Origin: Streptomyces canus
Lineage (GTDB): Bacteria; Actinomycetota; Actinomycetes; Streptomycetales; Streptomycetaceae
DNA: 64,000 nt
NCBI RefSeq assembly: GCF_030815415.1
Contig: NZ_JAUSWW010000001.1
Location: forward strand, 5,704,001-5,768,000
Direction of reading: 5' to 3'
The translations under genes were made by a program, and so were the position numbers. Under the pieces are notes generated by a model. It did no database searches, was not told where the DNA came from, and worked only from the letters and a program-made list of their open reading frames with translations. Positions 51,326 to 59,994 of this stretch are shown piece by piece. How positions within the stretch are numbered: position 1 is the stretch's first letter; each line of letters begins with the position of its first letter.

Positions 51326-52567
51326 ATGACCGAGACCACGGACACCACCCCGGCCTTTCCGTTGATCATCTCCGTCGACGACCACACCGTGGAGCCGGCG
51401 GATGTCTGGCAGAACCGGCTTCCGAAGAAGTACCTGGACACCGGGCCCCGCATAGTCCGCGCCCCGCTGAAGGAAATGACCTTCCTCGGCGGCCGCTTCA
51501 AGCCCGTGATGGGCGCCCCCGGCTCCGACGGCCCCCTCGGCGACTGGTGGGTCTACGAGGACCTGCACCGGCCCCTCACCCGCCTCGACACCGCCGTCGG
51601 TTACAGCAGGGACGAGATCAAACTCGAAGTCATCACTTACGAGCAGATGCGGCAGGGCTCGTACGACGTCCCGTCCCGCCTCGCCGACATGGACGTCAAC
51701 CACGTCCAGTCCGCCCTCTGCTTCCCGACCTTCCCCCGCTTCTGCGGCCAGACCTTCACCGAGGCCGCGGACCGTGAGCTGGGCCTGCTGTGCGTCCAGG
51801 CCTACAACGACTGGATGGTGGAGGAGTGGTGCGGGCCCGACGCCCGGGGACGGCTCATACCCCTGACCCTGATCCCGTTGTGGGACGCGGAGTTGGCCGC
51901 CGCGGAGGTACGGCGCAACGCCGCGCGCGGCGTCCGGGCCGTCGCCTTCTCCGAGATACCCCCGCACCTCGGCCTGCCCTCCGTCCACACCGACGACTGG
52001 GACCCCTTCCTCGCCGCCTGCGACGAGACCGGCACCGTCATCGCCATGCACATCGGCTCCTCCAGCCGCATGCCGTCCACCTCCGCCGACGCCCCGCCCG
52101 CCGTCGGCTCCACCATCACCTTCGCCAACTGCTGCTTCTCGATGGTGGACTGGCTGATGAGCGGCAAGTTCGAACGCTTCCCGCAGCTCAAGGTCATGTA
52201 CGCCGAAGGGCAGATCGGCTGGATCCCCTACATCCTCGAACGCGCCGACGTGGTGTGGGAGGAGAACCGCGGCTGGGGCGGGGTCGCCGACAAGGTCCAC
52301 CGGCCGCCGTCCGAACTGTTCGCCGAGCACGTCTACGGCTGCTTCTTCGACGACGCCTTCGGCCTGAAGAACCTCGACGCCATCGGGGTCGGCAACGTCC
52401 TCTACGAGACCGACTACCCGCACTCCGACTCCACCTGGCCCAAGTCCCGCGAGGTCGGCGAGGCCCAGATGGGACACCTGGCCCCCGACCTGGTCGAGCG
52501 GATCGTACGAGGCAACGCCATCGAGTTGCTCGGCCTCACCCCCGAGGGCCTGTGGAGCCGCACATGA
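51326..52567 (+). CDS. Amidohydrolase-2 family metal-dependent hydrolase
   Basis: A 413-residue paralogue of the enzyme at 6480, with the same landmarks: IISVDDHTVEPADVWQNRLP, CFPTFPRFCGQTFTEAADRE, AMHIGSSSRMPSTSADAPPA and YETDYPHSDSTWPK. ATG 51326 or GTG 51317 could start it; neither has a ribosome site, so it may be leaderless. It heads an operon with an LLM enzyme (ATGA overlap) and an SDR. Having two such enzymes in one regulon suggests two related substrates or two steps. Confidence 0.84.
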   Translation: MTETTDTTPAFPLIISVDDHTVEPADVWQNRLPKKYLDTGPRIVRAPLKEMTFLGGRFKPVMGAPGSDGPLGDWWVYEDLHRPLTRLDTAVGYSRDEIKLEVITYEQMRQGSYDVPSRLADMDVNHVQSALCFPTFPRFCGQTFTEAADRELGLLCVQAYNDWMVEEWCGPDARGRLIPLTLIPLWDAELAAAEVRRNAARGVRAVAFSEIPPHLGLPSVHTDDWDPFLAACDETGTVIAMHIGSSSRMPSTSADAPPAVGSTITFANCCFSMVDWLMSGKFERFPQLKVMYAEGQIGWIPYILERADVVWEENRGWGGVADKVHRPPSELFAEHVYGCFFDDAFGLKNLDAIGVGNVLYETDYPHSDSTWPKSREVGEAQMGHLAPDLVERIVRGNAIELLGLTPEGLWSRT

Positions 52568-53490
52568 AGCACACCAAGCGCATGGAGTACGGCATCCAGC
52601 TCCCCATCCAGTCCCAGAGCACCCTCTACACCGAGCCCTGGGAAACCGCAGCCACCCCCGCCGACCTCCTCGCCATCGCCCGGGCCGCCGACCGCGCCGG
52701 CTTCGCCTACATCGCCGGCTGCGACCACGTCGCCATCCCCCGCCGGCTCGCCCCCGCGATGAGCACGGTCTGGTACGACCCCGTCGCCACCCTCGCCTAC
52801 CTCGCCTCCGCGACCGAGCGCGTACGCCTCCTCAGCCACGTCGCCGTGGTCGGGCTGCGCCACCCGCTGCTCACCGCCAAGCAGTACGCCACCCTCGACC
52901 ATCTCAGCGGCGGCCGGCTGATCCTCGGGGTCGGGGCCGGGCATGTGCAGGAGGAGTTCGAGGCGCTCGGGTTCGACTTCCGGCAGCGGGGCGCGGTGCT
53001 CGACGAGTGCCTCGACGCCCTGCGCGCCTGCCTCGGGCCCGAGGAGTTCCCCGAACACCACGGCAAGCTCTACGACTTCGAGGGCCTCGGCCAGCGGCCC
53101 CGGCCGGCCCAGCCGCACGTCCCCCTCTGGGTCGGCGGCTCCTCGCCCGCGGCCGTCCGGCGCGCGGCGCTCAAAGGCGACGGCTGGCTGCCGCAGGGCG
53201 ACCCGCGGGACCGGCTGCCCGCACAGATCGCCCGTATCCGGGAGCTGCGCCAGGACAGACGAGGCCCCTTCACCATCGGCGCCATCGCCGAGCCCCTCTA
53301 CGTCGGCCGGCCCGCGTGGGAGGTCGGGCGCCGCACCCTCACCGGCGGCCCCGAGCAGCTCGCCGCATCTCTGCGGGCGTACGGCGAGATGGGCGTCGAC
53401 CAGATCCAGGTCCGCTTCCGCAGCCGCGGCAGCGACGAACTCACCGATCAGATCGCCGCGTTCGGCACCGACGTGGCACCCCACCTCTGA
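52564..53490 (+). CDS. LLM-class flavin (probably F420)-dependent oxidoreductase
   Basis: A 308-residue luciferase-like TIM barrel: ARAADRAGFAYIAGCDHVAI, TERVRLLSHVAVVGLRHPLL, LDHLSGGRLILGVGAGHVQE and VPLWVGGSSPAAVRRAALKG. The pattern with LSGGRLILGVGAG matches the F420-dependent subclass. Coupled to the amidohydrolase by ATGA and followed 11 bp later by an SDR. Confidence 0.85.
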   Translation: MKHTKRMEYGIQLPIQSQSTLYTEPWETAATPADLLAIARAADRAGFAYIAGCDHVAIPRRLAPAMSTVWYDPVATLAYLASATERVRLLSHVAVVGLRHPLLTAKQYATLDHLSGGRLILGVGAGHVQEEFEALGFDFRQRGAVLDECLDALRACLGPEEFPEHHGKLYDFEGLGQRPRPAQPHVPLWVGGSSPAAVRRAALKGDGWLPQGDPRDRLPAQIARIRELRQDRRGPFTIGAIAEPLYVGRPAWEVGRRTLTGGPEQLAASLRAYGEMGVDQIQVRFRSRGSDELTDQIAAFGTDVAPHL

Positions 53491-53501
53491 GGAGTCACCG
53501 C

Positions 53502-54272
53502 ATGGGCAAGCTGGACGGACGCGTCGTCATCGTCACCGGCGCGGCACGCGGACAGGGGGAACAGGAGGCGCGGCTCTTCAGGGAGGAAGGGGCCGACGTC
53601 GTGGTCGCCGATGTGCTCGACGACCAGGGGGAGGCCCTCGCGAAGGAGATCGGGGCGTCCTACGTCCATCTCGACGTGGGCGAGGAGGAGCAGTGGCGGT
53701 CGGCCGTCACGGCCGCGAAGGACGCGTACGGCCACATCGACGGGCTCGTCAACAACGCCGGCATCCTGCGCTTCAACTCCCTCCTCGACACCCCGCTCGA
53801 CGAGTTCATGCAGGTCGTCCAGGTGAACCAGGTCGGCTGCTTCCTCGGCATCAAGACCGTCGCCCCCGAGATGACCGACGGGGGGACCATCGTCAACACC
53901 GCCTCCTACACGGGGGTCACGGGGATGGCGGCGGTCGGGTCGTACGCCGCCACCAAGCACGCCGTCCTCGGCCTCACGCGGGTCGCCGCGCTGGAGCTGG
54001 CGCGCCGCGGGATCCGCGTGAACGCCGTCTGCCCCGGGGCCATCGACACCGCCATGGCCAACCCCGCCCTCCTCGAGCCCGGGGGCGATGCCGAGGAGAT
54101 CTCGCGCGCGGTCGGGAAGCTCTACCGCAAGCTCGTGCCGCTGGGGCGGATCGGGAAGCCGGAGGAGGTGGCGCGGCTCGCCCTCTTCCTGACCTCGGAC
54201 GACTCCTCGTACATCACCGGGCAGCCCTTCGTGATCGACGGCGGGTGGATGGCGGGAGTCAGTCTCACCTGA
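53502..54272 (+). CDS. SDR-family dehydrogenase, FabG3/20-beta-HSD-like
   Basis: A classical SDR of 256 residues: VIVTGAARGQGEQEARLF, DVVVADVLDDQGEAL (Asp, NAD preference), NNAGILRFNSLLDT, Ser in NTASYTG and the SYAATKHAV catalytic Tyr-Lys. The ASYVHLDV and NNAGIL stretches are close to mycobacterial Rv2002 (3-alpha/20-beta-hydroxysteroid dehydrogenase). Its stop codon lies inside palindrome O12. Substrate not assignable. Confidence 0.87.
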   Translation: MGKLDGRVVIVTGAARGQGEQEARLFREEGADVVVADVLDDQGEALAKEIGASYVHLDVGEEEQWRSAVTAAKDAYGHIDGLVNNAGILRFNSLLDTPLDEFMQVVQVNQVGCFLGIKTVAPEMTDGGTIVNTASYTGVTGMAAVGSYAATKHAVLGLTRVAALELARRGIRVNAVCPGAIDTAMANPALLEPGGDAEEISRAVGKLYRKLVPLGRIGKPEEVARLALFLTSDDSSYITGQPFVIDGGWMAGVSLT

Positions 54273-54283
54273 CGAGCCATCAG
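54269..54283. promoter_or_regulatory. Regulon palindrome O12 (CTGACGAGCCATCAG)
   Basis: One substitution (CATCAG), overlapping the SDR stop codon; its centre is 60 bp before that of O13. Both probably control the LLM gene at 54373. Confidence 0.6.
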
Positions 54284-54328
54284 CTATTGACGCTCCATGC
54301 GGCCGGTGGAACAGTCTGGGCAGTGAAT

Positions 54329-54343
54329 CTGACGATGCGTCAG
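54329..54343. promoter_or_regulatory. Regulon palindrome O13 (CTGACGATGCGTCAG)
   Basis: Perfect half-sites, 29 bp upstream of the TTG start of the LLM gene. Confidence 0.7.
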
Positions 54344-54372
54344 GTAACGACTCGTGGGGACGGTGAACCTCC

Positions 54373-55491
54373 TTGGAATTCGGGCTCTTTGTACAGGGAT
54401 ACGTGGGCAAACGCGCCGAGACCGACCCGCTGGCCGAGCACAAGGCGCTGATGGAGGAGACCGAGTACGTCATCCAGGCGGACAAGTCCGGGTTCAAGTA
54501 CGCCTGGGCCTCCGAACACCACTTCCTGGAGGAGTACTCGCACCTCTCCGCGAACGACGTCTTCCTGGGATACCTGGCGCACGCGACGGAACGGATCCAC
54601 CTCGGATCAGGGATCTTCAATCCTCTCGCCCAGGTCAACCACCCGGTGAAGGTCGCCGAGAAGGTCGCCATGCTCGACCATCTCACCGGAAACCGCTTCG
54701 AGTTCGGGAGCGGACGGGGAGCCGGGTCGCACGAGATCCTCGGCTTCCTTCCCGGCATCACCGACATGAACTACACCAAGGAGATCTGGGAAGAGACCAT
54801 CGCCGAGTTCCCCAAGATGTGGCTCCAGGACGAGTACGTCGGCTTCCAGGGCAAGCACTGGCAGCTGCCGCCGCGCAAGGTGCTGCCGAAGCCGTACGGG
54901 AAGTCGCACCCCGCGATGTGGTACGCCGCCGGGTCGCCGCCGTCGTACGGGATGGCGGCGCGCAAGGGGCTCGGGGTGCTCGGCTTCAGCATCCAGAAGG
55001 TGTCCGACATGGAGTGGGTGCTGGAGAAGTACAAGACGGCGATCGTGAACGCGGAGCCGATCGGGGACTTCGTCAACGACAACGTGATGGTGACGACGAC
55101 CGCGATCTGCGCGCCCACGCACGCGGAGGCGATCGAGGTCGCGGTCAACGGGGGGCTGCACTATCTGCCCTCGCTGGTGTTCCGGTACCACGACACGTTC
55201 CCTCGTCCCGAGGGGTTCCCGGTGTGGCCGGAGACGTTGCCGGAGTACACCGCGGAGTTCGTGGAGCTGCTCATCGAGGAGGAGCTGCTGATCTGCGGGG
55301 ATCCGGACGAGGTGCTCACGCAGTGCAAGCGGTGGGAGCAGGCGGGGGCGGATCAGTTGAGCTTCGGGTTGCCGGTGGGGGTGCCGAAGGAGGAAACCCT
55401 TCAGACGATTCGGCTCATCGGTGAGCATGTGATTCCGAAGATCGATACGGATCCTGTGCATCGGACTTCCCGGTTCCGGGCTGCCTCTTAA
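54373..55491 (+). CDS. LLM-class flavin-dependent monooxygenase-like protein
   Basis: A 372-residue luciferase-like protein: FGLFVQGYVGKRAETDPLAE, YAWASEHHFLEEYSHLSAND, EKVAMLDHLTGNRFEFGSGR and HPAMWYAAGSPPSYGMAARK. The EHHF motif and length favour an FMNH2-dependent monooxygenase over an F420 reductase. It starts at TTG 54373 (no ATG or GTG in frame nearby) with a weak ribosome site. A flavin reductase under the same palindrome (20298-20891) could feed it. Confidence 0.83.
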   Translation: MEFGLFVQGYVGKRAETDPLAEHKALMEETEYVIQADKSGFKYAWASEHHFLEEYSHLSANDVFLGYLAHATERIHLGSGIFNPLAQVNHPVKVAEKVAMLDHLTGNRFEFGSGRGAGSHEILGFLPGITDMNYTKEIWEETIAEFPKMWLQDEYVGFQGKHWQLPPRKVLPKPYGKSHPAMWYAAGSPPSYGMAARKGLGVLGFSIQKVSDMEWVLEKYKTAIVNAEPIGDFVNDNVMVTTTAICAPTHAEAIEVAVNGGLHYLPSLVFRYHDTFPRPEGFPVWPETLPEYTAEFVELLIEEELLICGDPDEVLTQCKRWEQAGADQLSFGLPVGVPKEETLQTIRLIGEHVIPKIDTDPVHRTSRFRAAS

Positions 55492-55505
55492 TCGCCGTTG
55501 CGGGG

Positions 55506-55575
55506 TGCGGGTTCGCTGTGGCTGGTCGCGCTCACGCGGCGGTAGCCGCAAATTGACACAGCCCCGCGCCCCTAG
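55506..55575. repeat. Dispersed Streptomyces intergenic repeat
   Basis: Begins TGCGGGTTCGCTGTGGCTGG and ends with AGCCCCGCGCCCCT. The reverse complement of the copy at 63355-63430 matches it closely across the whole 70 bp. It lies 3' of an LLM gene, as does the other copy. Confidence 0.7.
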
Positions 55576-55612
55576 GTGGGTCATCCCGCCGTCCATCAGG
55601 AGGTGAACCCCC

Positions 55613-57343
55613 ATGCTCGATCACGTCATCAAAGGGGCGACCGTTGTCGACGGGACCGGCGCCCCCGCCATCACCGCCGACGTCGGCATACGCGACGGGC
55701 GTATCGCCGTCATCGGTCAGATCACCGAAGAAGCCCGCACCACCGAGGACGCCACCGGCCTCGTCCTCGCCCCCGGGTTCGTGGACCCCCACACGCACTA
55801 CGACGCCCAGCTGTTCTGGGACCCCTACGCGACCCCCTCCCTCAATCACGGCGTCACGACCGTCGCCGCCGGGAACTGCGGTTTCACGCTTGCGCCCCTC
55901 CATCCCGACCGGCCCGAGGACGCCGACTACACGCGTCGGATGATGTCCCGGGTCGAGGGGATGTCGCTGGTCGCCCTGGAAGAAGGGGCGCCCTGGAGCT
56001 GGAGCTCCTTCGGGGAGTATCTGGACGCTCTTGAGGGGCGGATCGCGGTCAACGCCGGGTTCATGGTGGGGCATTGCGCCCTGCGGCGATATGTCATGGG
56101 GGCGGAGGCGGTCGGCGGACAGCCCAGTGAGGAGCAACTCGGCGAGATGCTGGGGCTGTTCCACGCGGCCATGGACGCCGGGGCCTGGGGGTTGTCCACC
56201 ACCCAGTCGTCCACGCACTCCGACGGAGACGGACAGCCCGTCGCCTCCCGGCACGCCGAGCCCGCCGAACTCATCGCTCTGGCCAAGGCGGTCGGTGAGC
56301 ACGAGGGGACGCAGATCGAGGCGATCGTCGCCGGGTGTCTCGACCAGTTCAGCGACGCCGAGATCGATCTGTTCGTGGAGATGACCGCGGCGGCGGGACG
56401 GCCCCTCAACTGGAACGTCCTCACCATCGACGCCTCCGTCCCCGAACGCGTGCCCCGGCAGCTGTTCGCCAGTGAGCAGGCACGGAAGGCCGGCGGGCGG
56501 ATCGTCGCGCTGACCATGCCGATCCTCACGCCGATGAACATGTCGCTGGGCACCTTCTGCGCGCTGAACCTCATCCCCGGGTGGGGACCGATCCTCGGGC
56601 TGCCCGTGCCCGAGCGGATCGCCAGGCTCCGGAACCCGGACGTACGGGCCGAGATGCTCCGGCGCGCCGACTCCAAGGAGGCGGGCGTCTTCCGGCGGCT
56701 CGCGCACTTCGGGCGGTACGTCATCGGCGACACGTACAGCGAGGCGAACCGTGGGCTCAGCGGGCGGGTCGTGCGGGACATCGCCGAGGAGCGGGGGCAG
56801 GACGCCTTCCAGTGTCTCGTCGAGATCTGCGCCGCCGACGATCTGCGGACGGTCCTGTGGCCCATGCCCACCGACAACGACCCCGCCTCCTGGGCGCTGC
56901 GCGCCGAGACCTGGCGGCACGAGGACGTCATGCTCGGCGGGTCCGACGCGGGGGCGCATCTGGACCGGATGTGCGGGGCGCCGTACACGACCCGGTTCAT
57001 CGGGGACTGTCTGCGCGGGCGGAAGCTCGCCACCCTGGAGCAGGCGGTGAAGATGCTCACCGACGACCCGGCCCAGCTCTTCGGACTCAGGGAACGCGGG
57101 CGGATCCAGGAGGGCTTCCATGCGGACCTCGTGCTCTTCGACCCGGAGCGGATCGCCGCGGGCACGGCCACCCTGGTGCACGACCTGCCGGGTGACAGTC
57201 CGCGGCTGGACTCCAAGGCCCTCGGGATACGGGCCGTGTGGGTCAACGGGGTCGAGGCGATCCGGGACGACGTGGTGAGCGGGGCCGTGCCGGGCAAGGT
57301 GCTGCGGTCGGGGCGGGACACCCGGACGGTGGCGACCAAGTGA
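55613..57343 (+). CDS. N-acyl-D-amino-acid deacylase-like amidohydrolase
   Basis: A 576-residue amidohydrolase of the D-aminoacylase/dihydroorotase type: metal motif LAPGFVDPHTHYDAQLFWDP (HxH), GNCGFTLAP, MVGHCALRRYVMG, GGSDAGAHLDRM (metal Asp) and FGLRERGRIQEGFHADLVLF. AGGAGGTGA precedes ATG 55613. First of a three-gene coupled operon with an aldehyde dehydrogenase and a broken hydrolase. No palindrome lies directly upstream; the operon may be driven by read-through from the LLM gene 121 bp before, across a repeat. Confidence 0.87.
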   Translation: MLDHVIKGATVVDGTGAPAITADVGIRDGRIAVIGQITEEARTTEDATGLVLAPGFVDPHTHYDAQLFWDPYATPSLNHGVTTVAAGNCGFTLAPLHPDRPEDADYTRRMMSRVEGMSLVALEEGAPWSWSSFGEYLDALEGRIAVNAGFMVGHCALRRYVMGAEAVGGQPSEEQLGEMLGLFHAAMDAGAWGLSTTQSSTHSDGDGQPVASRHAEPAELIALAKAVGEHEGTQIEAIVAGCLDQFSDAEIDLFVEMTAAAGRPLNWNVLTIDASVPERVPRQLFASEQARKAGGRIVALTMPILTPMNMSLGTFCALNLIPGWGPILGLPVPERIARLRNPDVRAEMLRRADSKEAGVFRRLAHFGRYVIGDTYSEANRGLSGRVVRDIAEERGQDAFQCLVEICAADDLRTVLWPMPTDNDPASWALRAETWRHEDVMLGGSDAGAHLDRMCGAPYTTRFIGDCLRGRKLATLEQAVKMLTDDPAQLFGLRERGRIQEGFHADLVLFDPERIAAGTATLVHDLPGDSPRLDSKALGIRAVWVNGVEAIRDDVVSGAVPGKVLRSGRDTRTVATK

Positions 57344-58791
57344 CCTCGAAGCAGCGGCTGTTCGTCGGCGGGGCGTGGACCGAGCCGGAGGGCGGGCACT
57401 ACGAGGTCGTCGATCCGGCGACCGAGCGGACCGTCGGGTGGGCACCGGAGGCCTCGCGGGATCAGGTGCACGCGGCCTGTGCCGCGGCCCGCGAGGCCTT
57501 CGGTCCGTGGTCGCGCACGGCGCCCGAGGAGCGGGCGGCGATCCTCGCACGGGCCGCCGATGTCATCCGGTCCCGGTTCGTGGAGTACGCCGAGCTCGCC
57601 CAGGCCGAGACCGGTGCCACGACCGGGACCGCGCGGGCGATGCAGGTCGGGGTCGCCGCCGCCCGCTTCCAGCGGTACGCGCGCGTGGAGCCCGCCGAGT
57701 GGGCGATCCCACCGCAGATCAACGAGGCCGGACCCATGGGCAGGGCGGGGATCATGGGCGCGCTCGCCGTCCGTCAGCCCGTGGGGGTCGTCACCTGCAT
57801 CACCTCGTACAACAACCCCTGGGCCAACCCGGCCGGCAAGATCGCCCCCGCCCTCGCCATGGGCAACACGGTCGTCGTGAAGCCCGCCCCGCAGGACCCG
57901 CTGTCGGTGTACCGGATGGCCGAGGCGCTGGAGGCCGCCGGGGTGCCGAGGGGCGTGGTCAACGTGGTCTCCGGCCGGTCCGTCGAGGTCGGCGAGGCCG
58001 CCGTGGACTCGCCCGACGTCGACATGGTCTCCTTCACCGGCTCCACCGCGGTCGGACAGCGCATCGGCGAGGTGTGCGGGCGCGCCATGAAACGGCAGCT
58101 CATGGAGCTGGGCGGGAAGGGGGCGGCCCTCGTCTTCGACGACGCGGACATCGCCTCCGCCGTGGCCGGGATCGGGACCACCTTCTCCTTCTACAGCGGG
58201 CAGATCTGCACCGCGCCGACCCGGGTGCTGGCGCAACGCGGGGTGTATCAGCGGCTCGTGGACGGTCTCGCCGCGTATGCCGGGCATCTGAAGGTGGGGG
58301 ATCCGCGGGCGGCGGACACCGTCGTCGGGCCGGTGATCTCCGCCGGGCACCGGGAGCGGGTGGAGTCCTACGTCGACATCGGGCGCAAGGAGGGCGCGGT
58401 GGTGGTCGCGGGCGGCGAGAGGCCCTCGTACGACCATGGCTTCTACGTCGCTCCCACCCTCCTCGCCGACTGCACGAGCGGGATGCGGGTCGTCCGGGAG
58501 GAGATCTTCGGACCGGTCGTGTCCGTGGTGCCCTTCGATGACGCGGAGGAGGGCATCGCCCTCGCCGGCGACTCCGAGTACGGCCTCATCGACTACGTCT
58601 GGTCCGGGGACGTGGCGCGTGCCTTCCGCGTGGCGCGGCGGCTGCGGGCCGGCGGGGTGGGGGTGAACACCGTCGGGCGGAACATGGAGGCGCCGTTCGG
58701 GGGGTTCAAGAAGAGCGGGGTCGGACGGGACGTCGGGTCGTACGCGCTGCACGCGTACAGCGAGGTGCAGGCGATCGTCTGGCCGGGGTGA
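57340..58791 (+). CDS. Aldehyde dehydrogenase
   Basis: An NAD(P)-dependent enzyme of 483 residues: KQRLFVGGAWTEPEGGHYEV, NPWANPAGKIAPALAMGNTV, cofactor FTGSTAVGQ, catalytic Glu in MELGGKGAALVF and catalytic Cys in SGQICTAPTR. GTG 57340 overlaps the deacylase stop (GTGA), and its own stop overlaps the GTG of the hydrolase pseudogene. Oxidises an aldehyde intermediate to an acid. Confidence 0.93.
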   Translation: MTSKQRLFVGGAWTEPEGGHYEVVDPATERTVGWAPEASRDQVHAACAAAREAFGPWSRTAPEERAAILARAADVIRSRFVEYAELAQAETGATTGTARAMQVGVAAARFQRYARVEPAEWAIPPQINEAGPMGRAGIMGALAVRQPVGVVTCITSYNNPWANPAGKIAPALAMGNTVVVKPAPQDPLSVYRMAEALEAAGVPRGVVNVVSGRSVEVGEAAVDSPDVDMVSFTGSTAVGQRIGEVCGRAMKRQLMELGGKGAALVFDDADIASAVAGIGTTFSFYSGQICTAPTRVLAQRGVYQRLVDGLAAYAGHLKVGDPRAADTVVGPVISAGHRERVESYVDIGRKEGAVVVAGGERPSYDHGFYVAPTLLADCTSGMRVVREEIFGPVVSVVPFDDAEEGIALAGDSEYGLIDYVWSGDVARAFRVARRLRAGGVGVNTVGRNMEAPFGGFKKSGVGRDVGSYALHAYSEVQAIVWPG

Positions 58792-59566
58792 CGGGGGGCA
58801 CGGGCGGGGACGGGGTCCCGGTCACGCCGCTGCATCCCGGGATCGCGGACCCAAGGTGCTGGGAACCCGTACTGCCGGACCTCGTCGCGCGCCACCGCGT
58901 GATCCTCCCCCACTCTCCGGCTTCGCTCGAGCGGGGGCACCCCCATCGACGCCCGGAGGTTCGGGCGTTCGCCGAGCCCGACCGCCACCTACTCCCTCGC
59001 CGAGGATCTGCGGGCCGTGCTCGACCACTTCGGGGTGGGGCGCGCGGTGCTCGTCGGTACGAGCATGGGCGGGGTGACCGCGGTCAGCGGGGCGCTGAAC
59101 GAGCAGTCGCGGGTGGCGGGGCTGGTGCTGCTCGTGCCGGGAGTCACCGGCTACCCGGATCTGGAGGACCCCGAACTGACGGCACGGATCGCCGAGTTGG
59201 CCACCGCGGGAGACATGGGCGGTCTGCTCGCCCCGGCCCTGGAGACCTGGGCCGCGGCCGGCACACCCCCCGACGCGCGGGCCGCGGAGTGGCTGCGGGC
59301 GGCGATCCCGGCCTGGTTCACGACGTACGGCCACCAGACCGAGGGCCCCCCGGCCTTCCCCCGCCTCGGCGAACTGGCCATGCCCTGCGTGCGCCCTCCT
59401 CCTCGGCGAGAAGGACACGCCCAGGACGGTCCGCTGCAACGAGGACATGGCCGCCCCGATCCCGGACTGCCACCTCGTACGCCTGCCGGACTGCGACCAT
59501 CTGCCGACGCTGCGGGCGCCCGAGGCGGTGCGCGACCTGGTGCTGGAGATGTGCGCCAGGTCCTAG
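58788..59566 (+). pseudogene. Alpha/beta hydrolase broken by two frameshifts
   Basis: The protein reads in three frames: from GTG 58788 to HRVILP (frame of 58788), from DARRFGRSPSPT at 58948 through the nucleophile elbow VGTSMGG to ELAMPC, and from ALLLGEKDTPRT at 59393 to the end LEMCARS. The first break is a small hairpin repeat inserted at about 58906-58945; the second is a net one-base gain near 59390. Joined, it would be a normal hydrolase of about 245 residues with the GxSxG nucleophile. Third gene of the deacylase/aldehyde dehydrogenase operon. Confidence 0.82.
58906..58945. repeat. Small hairpin repeat inserted in hydrolase gene
   Basis: Contains GGCTTCGCTCGAGCGGGGG followed by CACCCCCA, a form I recognise as a common dispersed palindromic repeat of Streptomyces genomes. 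Its ends CCCCC/GGGGG can pair. Confidence 0.65.
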
Positions 59567-59958
59567 CCGTCCAGGTCCACTCGCACCGTCAGCAGTCCCG
59601 ACCCCATCGCCCGCACGGCCGTGCTGTTCATGCGCGGCAGACCCCGCAGCCGGGCGATCGGGTCGTCGTCGGGCAGGAGATGGGCCGTTCCGGTGTGCCA
59701 GCGGCCGCGGAGACGGACCCGGACGCGCGGGTCGGCCTTGATGTTGCGGACGTACTGGGAGCGTTCGCCGAATTCCGAGACCAGCCAGAAGGAGTCCCCG
59801 ACCCGGCGGCCGCCGACCGGGGTCGGGCGGGGGAGACCGGAGGTGCGACCGGTCGTCTCCAGGAGGGTCTGGAAGGGGAGGCGGCGCAGGATCGGGTTGC
59901 CGATCCGGCGCTGGAGGGCGGACACGGCACGGTACTTGCGTTCGTTGTGGCGGGGCAT
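59563..59958 (-). CDS. Deazaflavin (F420)-dependent nitroreductase-family protein
   Basis: A 131-residue Ddn-like protein: FQTLLETTGRTSGLPRPTPV, SFWLVSEFGERSQYVRNIKA and DPRVRVRLRGRWHTGTAHLL. The GRTSG and Y-V-R-N-I-x-A-D-P landmarks are family hallmarks. ATG 59958, with GGAG about 12 nt upstream. Convergent with, and overlapping by 4 bp, the hydrolase pseudogene. Confidence 0.82.
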   Translation of the reverse strand: MPRHNERKYRAVSALQRRIGNPILRRLPFQTLLETTGRTSGLPRPTPVGGRRVGDSFWLVSEFGERSQYVRNIKADPRVRVRLRGRWHTGTAHLLPDDDPIARLRGLPRMNSTAVRAMGSGLLTVRVDLDG

Positions 59959-59994
59959 GGTTACTGAGTCTCCAGGAGATTCGGGTGGTGGGCC

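Noticed and set aside
55927..58752. 941-codon open frame on the minus strand
   Set aside because: Antisense to the well-supported deacylase and aldehyde dehydrogenase genes; low-complexity translation.
4872..59566. A complete steroid degradation cluster
   Set aside because: Side-chain-type enzymes are present, but no KstD, KshAB, HsaA, HsaC or HsaD homologue is seen, so ring degradation cannot be claimed.
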